A stretch of 64,000 nt of DNA from Talinum fruticosum (taxonomy: Eukaryota > Streptophyta > Magnoliopsida > Caryophyllales > Talinaceae). The notes beneath the pieces were generated by a model, which saw only the letters and a program-made list of their open reading frames with translations, was not told where the DNA came from and searched no databases. Location: the NCBI GenBank assembly GCA_021018815.1, contig JAITYX010000012.1, forward strand, positions 868,001 to 932,000. Reading direction: 5' to 3'. Below, piece after piece: positions 56,371-64,000 of the stretch. Position 1 is the first letter of the stretch. Every line of letters begins with the position of its first letter. Made by a program: the position numbers and the translations under genes.

Positions 56371-57820
56371 CTAAGTCACCCTAGAGGGTGGTGAATAGGG
56401 TGATGAGGAAATTAGAACAAACTTAGAAACTTTTTACTTGGAAAAGGATAAACATTTTAGTCCGAGTGTAGATTGCACTCGTAAATGTAAACACTCACAA
56501 ATACGTCGAAACCCTCCTGGTCGGAAAACCACGGACAGTGCTAATCTAAGCACCAAGTCAAATCCACTATTTTTAATCCTCAAAATACAAATGACTAACT
56601 CTACCGGAATTGCTCCCTTAGACAATTCCTTACAATGTTTTCCTAGACTCCAAAGTTCCCTTATCCGATCTAGTACTTCCGACTAAGATAACCTTTATAA
56701 TTAGGGACAACTGAGCTGAGTTAACCCTTACAGCTCAGTCAAGGGACCTTACTCGAAAGTAAGAGAAGTATGTAACTGATAACGAGGACTTTACAACTTA
56801 GAAAATATTAAGGACAAATTTGGAGTTGTAAATGGAAGATTGAATATGAAGAAAATGACTTTTGCTCAAGTAATGTACTTTGGAATAATGTTCGATAATC
56901 TACAAGTCTTGTGAAGTGGCTTCTATTTATAGATGCCCAAGCAAAGTGACCGTTGTGTATTGGTTCTGAACAAAAGTCTTTACAAGCCGTTGTAACCGCT
57001 CTTCTAAGTCACTCGGAAAAGATCCATTGGGATGTAAACGTTGTGCAACGGCTCTTGGCTCCAAAAGGTCCTCCAGTCAATTGGTTATGTCCGAAAAGCA
57101 AGGAGGAAACCCCGTTGGGCTTGGCATTGGAGTTTTCCAATTTTGTAAATAGACAACCCTAACACGGTGTTTGAGCCCTATTTAGTAGTAGATAAAGCTT
57201 GTCTGCTGGTGATTGACAGACTAGAAGCGGGCTACTTTTGTATTTCAAAAATGAGTTAGCCTCATTTGAATAACCTACAAAAGTAAACCACTTTGGTTCT
57301 CAAAGTATAAAATACTCTGGTCTAAGATTAGGCACGGATAATAATTAAATGCTTAATTATCTTTGGCATAGAAGACTGGAATTTTCCGAGTCGAATATTC
57401 AATATACTTAAATTCCATCGAGTCAATCCTAAGGATGATCAAGTAAAAAGAATAGAATCAACAGAGTATAACAAGTTGATCCGGACAAATAATTCTCAAA
57501 CAAACAAACCGACTTAGAAAAAGGAATTAACATTGCAGTTCACTTTGCGTTGAAATATGCAGCTAGAACTCACAATAAAAGAGTTAGAGAAATTATTTGA
57601 ACATGCGATAGTTCGAGTGATGTCCGAGTAAGTCGAAACATCACTCGTAGAAGATATACAGACAATGTGCTTTCCGAGTCGATCGAAATGAATGAAACCT
57701 TATACGAGAGTTTCTATAACACTCAAAATGAGTTGAAATCAAAACTTAGATGAGATGAGATTTATACCCGAATCTTCATGTGGTACTCAGAATGACTTAG
57801 AGTTAGAATCCGAGTCTTCA
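56371..57820 (-). repeat. Copia-2 3' LTR, main part
   Basis: The minus-strand LTR starts TGAAGACTCGG at 57820. With 54891-54917 it totals about 1.48 kb, in line with the 1.43-1.51 kb of other copies. TATA box CTATAAATAG on the minus strand near 56927-56936. Frames 56434-57162 are LTR shadows. Confidence 0.9.
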
Positions 57821-58260
57821 ATCTCTCCCTTTTTATGAAAGGCATTCCATACTGAGATAGAAACTTGTTAGTGCAAAACATGAGTTTTCATTCTTACTAA
57901 GCGTAACATCTCAAAATGAGAAGTAATGATTGAGAAGTATTCCATACTTATAAAATACATTGCAGTATACTATCAACACTCACAACGAGTTATGTAGATA
58001 ACACATTAAAACAAAGAGATGAATAGATTCTATCATAGTTGAAAAATAATAGGAGATATCTAACTCAGAAAGAAGTAACTCGTAAATAAGTATGTTCGAA
58101 AAGAAAATTCATTCATTCATTTGCTAAAAAAGAGAGGGTGAGTTCCCCTAAACACAACAACATCAAATTTCTATATTTCTCCCCTTGCATTTCATCAAAA
58201 GGGAAGAAAATATCAAGGTAGTACACTTGATGTTGGACAAAAAAAGAAAATAGACTAAGA
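57821..58260 (-). other. Copia-2 PPT and 3' untranslated spacer
   Basis: PPT ATAAAAAGGGAGAGAT (minus, 57821-57836) precedes the LTR. The rest is homologous, inverted, to 43966-44455, with no gene. Confidence 0.75.
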
Positions 58261-59871
58261 AGGGAGGGCTTGCTTGTCGGGAGGTGGAGGGACGAGCGAG
58301 TGCGCCGATGCTTGGTAGGCTTGAGATGAAATTGATGATCATGGCGGTGGCAGCATATGGATGTCGGAAGTGGCTCCGTTATAGTTGTCTAACCCAGGGC
58401 CATATCATCCTTGGGCTAATCCTCCTGGAAGATAGCGAGAGGGAGGTGCTTCGACTTGACAACCGTGGATCGACCAAAGTCCCCAGCGTCTTTTGACCTA
58501 CTAAGATTTTCATCTCAACTAATCAGTTCTAGTTTAGGGACTGCAACACCTTGTCTCTTAGTTTGAGCAGCCTCCTTTTCTCCTCGCTACTTTTCCTTGT
58601 TTTCCTCTTCCTTCTCATCTTCCTTTTCCTCCTCATGCTCGAGTTACTTCAGCTACAGCCTTCTTCTTCTTCAACCTCGGCTGAGGGAGACTTGGCTGGG
58701 CTCGAGGACTCCTCAAAAGTGTCTAAACTTTCGCGTCCCGGGCACCCTTGGATTGAATTCTTGGAGGAGTTGGAGTTGCTCATGCTGCTCCTTGATGACG
58801 CCCTTCATCTCGATCAGCAGATCATGGTGCTCCCGGATCTGATGGGCTATCTTCCGGTTGATAACCAGGCTTTGAAGGACAGTCTTTAAAGAGCAGAGAG
58901 TGCCTCAAAGTTCTTCGGACACGTAAGAGAGTTTGTCTACCAAAACGGCGGACAGCGCATCGGATATGGCAGGAGGTGGTTGAGAAGTGGACCGCCGGAT
59001 GGAGGAGGGACTCGGTAAAGGAATCCGAGTCCGAGTGGAAGGTGATGAAGGGGGTTTCAACTCGGACTCCATGGATCTAGACACTAGGCTTAACTTCCCG
59101 ATATCCGTAGCCCATAAGCTCCTTCCCGTCTACCACTATGGTAGCCTCAAAAACTACATTAGGATCCGAGGGGAGGGAAACCTTGAACTATTTGAAAACA
59201 ACAACTGGAAAGGCTCGAAGGGGAATGGAGCAGTTTTTTAGACCGAGCTAACATAGAAGCCATTTGCTCAAGAATACCGGGGAAGAGGTCTACATCGTAG
59301 CCTTCTAGAATATTAAATAGAGCTTTGAGAATCTTAGAATTGGGATTCTCTTTGCTAGAGTGATGAGAAAAGAAAGTTCTTATTAAGAGAAATCGAGTAA
59401 TCTGGCCTCGGTCTTCATGTAAGTCACTGAGAAGTTTTTGCGCGATCGAAGGACCTACTTGGCTTATTTCTCAAAGAATTCATCTGCAATCTCCGTGAAG
59501 GGGATGGGATTATAGTTCGAAAGAGAGAATAGACTTTAAAAATTATGTGAAGGAGAGAGAGTTTGATGCGAACAACCTTGTCTTGAACTCATAAAGTAAT
59601 GACTTCCTCAAAGTAAGACATATTGGAGTAGAACTCGACAACAATTTCAAGATAGATAAACTCACTCGAAGCACAAAAAATTGTATACTCCAATGCTCTT
59701 TATGTGTGACAACCACGAAAACGAGGTTGTTGGAAAGAATTTGTCATCCAACGTTAGATGTTGAGTGACGAAGATTATAGAAGGGTTAGAGGTACCCTCT
59801 TGAGGAGTTTTGGTGCGGGGCTTCTTGGTAACACACCCTAGAAAATCTTGTGCGGAACCCCTTTTAGGCAT
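58261..59871 (-). pseudogene. Copia-2 third ORF (env-position)
   Basis: It starts at ATG 59871 (MPKRGSAQDFLGCVTKKPRT, then HLTLDDKFFPTTSFSWLSHI, GVYNFLCFE), the homologue of 42797 onward. The frame then breaks. Further sequence to 58261 is the same region inverted, including low-complexity Leu/Ser stretches on the plus strand (58551-58889) that are antisense shadows. It is longer and less broken at its start than the copy in the array. The remark on envelope function at 42797 applies. Confidence 0.6.
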
Positions 59872-60032
59872 AGTGAGAATTTTTTAGAAGACGAGTAGAC
59901 AGGAGAGAGAGAGAGAGAGAGTAAAGAGAATGAGAGAGCTTAGAATTCAGAGTGAGAGAATTCGAGTGAGAGAAAGTTCTAAGTAAGTAAGAAGGCAATG
60001 AGTAAAGTAAGGAAATGAAGTTAAAGGGGTGC
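59872..60032 (-). promoter_or_regulatory. Leader of Copia-2 ORF3 with (AG)n
   Basis: CT-rich in sense, with (GA)8 at about 59907-59924. It corresponds to 42640-42796 of the array copy. The TATA box that starts it has been separated by the solo LTR (60038-62835) and lies at 62836-62845. Confidence 0.5.
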
Positions 60033-60037
60033 TACTT

Positions 60038-62835
60038 TGTAACAACCCGACCCTAAACCATATTGTTTATTTAATTAATTCATTAATTATAAGATTTATA
60101 CGATTACGCGCGTGCACTTCAATTCAATATTTTATATTTAAAGTACTTTTATACATGCGTTATGCGATTAAGGCGACGAAGTGGCCCTAATAAAAATCTC
60201 ATCATAAAGTTATAATTTGTGAACACCATTATTAAAATAAAATTAAAAAGGTAATAATAATAATAATAAAAATAGATAAATAAATAAATAAGTAATTGAA
60301 TAAATACATAAAAATAAATGCAGCAAAGAAAAAAAATGAAAATGAAATAAATTAACCAGATTTTTTTAAAGAAAAATCCAGATACGGATTTATCCGGAAT
60401 TAAGTAAAAAAAAAAAAAAGAGGCGGTTAAGATCAAATTAAATGGGCAATGCAATTTCAATTTCCCCTGCTCCTTCCTCCTCTCGCTCTTCCCGTCTCTC
60501 GCTCCTCCCTTCCTCCCCGCTTCCTCTTCCTCGCGGCATCTTCTCCGGCAAGCACGGCGACCGACGCCGGCGGGAAACCGGCGCCGGTCGTCCCTCGTCC
60601 CCTCTCGTCTCGCTTCCTCCTCTCTCGCGCTCTCGCGCTCTCACCGTCCCTCTCGCCTCCCGCTAGGCGCTGCGGGTTTCCGCCGCGGCCACTCGACGGC
60701 CAACCACCGGCCGCAGCGACCGCAGGAGGTCATCGCTGCCTCTGCCGAGTGGTTGCCAGTGCAGCTGCCGACCACCACCACCCCCGCTCGACCTCTTCGA
60801 CTTCTCCTCTTCAAATCGAAGGTAAACACCCTAAACCCTAAATTATCAAGTTTATGATTTATTTAGGCAATCGTAACTATAAATTGAAGTGTATGATTTA
60901 GAATTGTGTTGTTGAATGAATCTGAGGATTGATTGGGAAAAGTCATATTGGTATGAATGACAGAGAAGTGACAGTTGATGCATTGATTGTGTATAAATGT
61001 GATTTCTTTTGGGAAATTATAATTTAGAGAATGGGATTAGGGATGTTTTGTTATATAATTGAGTAATTGGATTTTGGATGAATTCGGATATTTTGGGGAA
61101 AGAATATATCGAGCAAACAAAGGGCGAGTACATGTGGAAACTAAACTAGCTAACATGTAAATGTAGAGACGTAAAGAAAACTTGGAGCATTAAGTTGTCT
61201 AATTGTGATTGTGAATGTGAATTTTGTTGTGAAAGTAATGCTCATGACCTTAAATTGATATGGGTGTGAAGTTTGAGCAATTTGGTTAATGGTGAAGCCT
61301 TCCTATAGGAAGGCATTGGTGGATTAAGTAATCACTTAGTTATGAGCTTGAATTCGATGAAAGAAGGAATAAAGAAATTACATTGGGAATGAGGATTGAA
61401 AGATAAGTTGAGTTGGCAAACTAATCGAATTAGTTGCATCAAATAAGAATAATAATAATAATGCTAATAGTAATAACGACAACAATGTGGGTAGCAATAA
61501 TAAGAATTATTAAGAGCGTGTTTCACATCTTTTAATACATATAATAACAACAAGTGATTGGTCACACATGTATAGGTATATATATACACCTTTTCAATTC
61601 ACGCCAACAAATGCACTCGAATTACATAAATAACACTAGTTATCCGATTAGCTTAAACGATCTTTCTAATTTGTAGACGTTGTTGTCCATGATCAAAACG
61701 TAACTAATGCAAGTGAAGTTGTGTAAGGGAGACGTAGTTACCCGATTGTGTAACAAATATAGAAAATGAAGTAAGACACCAATACTTATGCGAATTCAAG
61801 TATTAAAACTCAAGAAAAACCTCATTAACAATGGAAATCTATTTGAAACGTAACCGAGGCCACTTCGGTTGCCTGAAAGCTAGTAACTTAAATTTTCATA
61901 AAACGGGAGAAAGCAAACATCCTCGGTTCGAGTACGTTCATTGCCCGTACCCTTCGAAAATTCACATATTTCATCAAATCTCAACATTTCTCATATATAT
62001 AATTAATAATGAATCATTTGCAAATCAAGTTTTGCCACCTAATCAAGTGGTCCCCGCCCAATCATCAATTATCGGGGCTTATGCCCATCAATTATCAACC
62101 ATCGGGGCTTATGCCCAACCCGCGCGGCTTCAACTCGGGTTCTCGGTCGGCCCGGGAGGTGTGCACCTTACTAAGATCGTATCAATTATCAAGGGGTTCC
62201 ACTTTCGGATAATAACCGGCAAGCAAGTTTTACTTATACTCTCTCTCCCCGATTTCAAACTAAAATGAATTGAAATGCGCGCGCTCAATCAATATATTCT
62301 TCAAAGTTATTTTACGAGTGCAGGAATGTTCGTACTGGGTTTCGACTCACTCTTCCAAATATTTTACTGTTTTTGTTTTAGGAAGAAGCATTGGTGAACA
62401 ATCAACCATTTACTAAGTCCGACGAAGGCAAACCCTAGCCAGCCACGTGGCACTCGCAAATCCGAAGGTACATAGACGCTCACAGTGATTTTACCTTCAA
62501 CCAGGGGTTAGGTATGGCCTTGGGAATTATTGTACATCGTATATTAATTTGTGGAATAGACAAAAGTCCAGGTTGTATAAATATTATGTTGTTAAACCGA
62601 TGAACTGTATTTTGGGATGACCTAACTACTTGGGTAATAAGTAGTTACCCCTAACAGCATTTTTGGAAATATAACAGTGGATGTACAAATCGCACTTCAT
62701 TTTATTTCAAATTATTTAGCCTTGTCCTATTTTTAGGACGGCGGTAGCGCCTTCGATCGTTACTTTCCACTCGCGACCTTACGTAATAGTCCCTAATGAG
62801 GGGATTATTAAGTAATGGTGATTGGGGGCGTTACA
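60038..62835 (+). mobile_element. Tekay solo LTR in Copia-2, TSD TACTT
   Basis: 2798 bp, TGTAACAACCCGACC to GGGCGTTACA, flanked by TACTT at 60033-60037 and 62836-62840. Plus orientation. It has the GC-rich island (60460-60820), the conserved GAAGGTAAA donor-like site (about 60820) and TTTTGTTTTAG|GAAGAAG acceptor-like site (about 62380). No internal region. The insertion falls within the TATA-like box of Copia-2 ORF3. Confidence 0.93.
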
Positions 62836-62840
62836 TACTT

Positions 62841-62990
62841 ATAGCGAGAGGAAATGACCTTCACCTTCGGTTTGACACTGAAGCTTTAACGACTCGTCTC
62901 GGATAGGTGTGACGTTTCGCTTTTCAATGGTTAGAATTTCAGCAGACTTTCTTTTTCAATGGCTATTTTTCTCTTATCGATGCACGCGGC

Positions 62991-63026
<36 letters not shown>

Positions 63027-63290
63027 AGAAAGACTTTTAAATAAATATTTCTGAAATTCTCCATTTATCTAGAGATGATTTCGAAGTTTGATGTCCCTCT
63101 TGCTCAAAAACTAAGTCTCGACTCAAGTATGGTTTCGAGTGACTCGGAACACTCGGAGACCTAATAACTCATAGCTTAGTTTCACTTGATCAACTAAACC
63201 ATTTGTTATTAAGACAAAAGAAAAACATATAACACATAATCATGCAACTAAATTTCACTTATAAAATCACATAATCATGTATTAATAATT
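62841..63290 (-). other. Copia-2 spacer between RNase H and ORF3
   Basis: Non-coding. An (AG)n microsatellite lies at 62993-63027. The homologous spacer in the array is 42237-42630. Confidence 0.65.
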
Positions 63291-63665
63291 TCAAGCTTAT
63301 CCTAATAAAACAAAACCGATCCTCGCTAAGTGGCTTAGTGAAAATATCAGCTAACTCAAATTTCATAGGAATGAATTCAACTTCAATATCACCTTTCTTA
63401 TAATGATCTCTCGGAAAATGATACTGACCTCAATATGCTTTGTCTTTGAGTGCTAAACTGGATTCTTAGTGATGCTGATTGCACTTTGATTATCACACTT
63501 GATTAGGATAGATTTGTTTGAAAGTCCAAGATCCTTTAAGTGTTGCTTGATCCCCAGAATATGATCATAGCAAGCTCCAGTTGCAATGTACTCAGCTTTT
63601 GCAGTTGATAGAGCAACCGAGTTCCGTTTCTTTGAGTGCTAAGATGTGAGGGATTGACCCAGAAA
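63291..63665 (-). pseudogene. Copia-2 RNase H
   Basis: The minus strand encodes AEAEYIA then GACYDHILGIKQHLKDLGLS, IKCDNQSAISITKNPV, HSKTKHIEV, HFPRDHYKKGDIEVEFIP and ADIFTKPLSEDRFCFI. Same order as 41880-42236. One stop (CAG/TAG-like, after NPV) and a one-base shift are visible. It is better preserved than the array copy. Confidence 0.82.
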
Positions 63666-64000
63666 TTGGCATGCTCCTGATGTGCTCTTTATATCAACTT
63701 TGTAACCAACATAGTTAGCATTTGAGTATCCGATGAGGGTCAGTTCTAAGTCCCTTGAAAACCATAGACCAAGATTCTAAGTCCCTGCAAGATATCTGAA
63801 AATCCTCTTCACCATAGTGAGATATGATTCTTTTGGATTAGCTTAAAATCTTGCACACGGACCGACACTCGAACATAACGTCCGGCCTACTAGACATGAG
63901 ATATAACAGAGATCCAATCATACCTCTATAGAGTTTCGATCTACTCGCTTTACCTTTTCGTCTCGGCTCAGTTTCATGCGACTACTCATAAGTGTGGCTG
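63666..64000 (-). pseudogene. Copia-2 RT C-terminal part (cut by window end)
   Basis: The minus strand continues upstream of RNase H with sequence matching 41550-41880 (GSLLYLMS-like near 63900, then the linker to the D-x-D-W-A-G region near 63700). Frames are broken. The remainder of the element lies beyond the window. Confidence 0.65.

Noticed and set aside
58551..58889. Leu-rich plus-strand frame that could look like a membrane protein
   Set aside because: Antisense to the Copia-2 third ORF and made of TTCCTC-type low complexity.
62993..63027. (AG)n microsatellite as a regulatory GAGA element
   Set aside because: Simple repeat in a retrotransposon spacer with nothing to support a function; similar runs occur at 13963 and 59907.
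1..64000. A new defence, biosynthetic or viral system
   Set aside because: I searched both strands for clustered intact genes and found none. All recognised coding sequence belongs to decayed transposons or one broken PMD gene. No pararetrovirus-like movement protein or coat protein motif was seen.

Overview
This is a stretch of plant nuclear DNA, almost certainly pericentromeric or other heterochromatic sequence of a flowering plant, built almost entirely of nested transposable elements. The evidence is long terminal repeats (LTRs) flanked by 5-bp target-site duplications, primer-binding sites complementary to plant initiator tRNA-Met or to the tRNA-Arg type used by Tat/Ogre elements, CACTA and MULE transposase remnants, spliced-gene signals, and no bacterial-style gene. 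I found no intact host gene, rRNA, tRNA or CRISPR array. The only candidate gene is a broken, intron-containing plant mobile domain (PMD) gene. The species cannot be named from this.

Layout. 1-5.7 kb: a Tat/Ogre-like Ty3 element on the minus strand (gag, ~60-bp minisatellite, leader, PBS, 5' LTR), interrupted by two Copia LTRs. 5.7-12.4 kb: a decayed CACTA (En/Spm) transposon on the plus strand, with TNP2 transposase, an AT-rich LTR-like insert, and subterminal repeats. 12.5-15.1 kb: a second Tat/Ogre 5' portion in the opposite orientation, abutting the LTR end of a third. 15.1-35 kb: the PMD gene, split in a probable intron by a 15.4-kb tandem array of a Tekay/Del-type Ty3 chromovirus (LTR-internal-LTR-internal-LTR, minus strand, TSD TATTC). 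35-36.8 kb: a MULE transposase remnant. 36.8-54.9 kb: an 18-kb SIRE/Maximus-like Copia array (plus strand, TSD TCTAG) with full-length, truncated and scrambled segments. A Tekay solo LTR sits inside its second LTR. 54.9-64 kb: a second SIRE-like Copia in the opposite orientation, carrying a 1.45-kb LTR-like insertion and another Tekay solo LTR.

No working gene set is present. All transposon reading frames carry stops, shifts or deletions. The main signals are structural. Two LTR-retrotransposon arrays are each bounded by one target-site duplication. The Tekay internal region has a permuted reverse transcriptase order shared by both copies. Candidate splice sites lie inside the Tekay LTR. A candidate internal promoter precedes the third ORF of the Copia family. 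The mismatches between near-identical repeats fall mainly at CAG/CTG sites, which looks like a sequencing artefact and should be settled before any frameshift here is interpreted.
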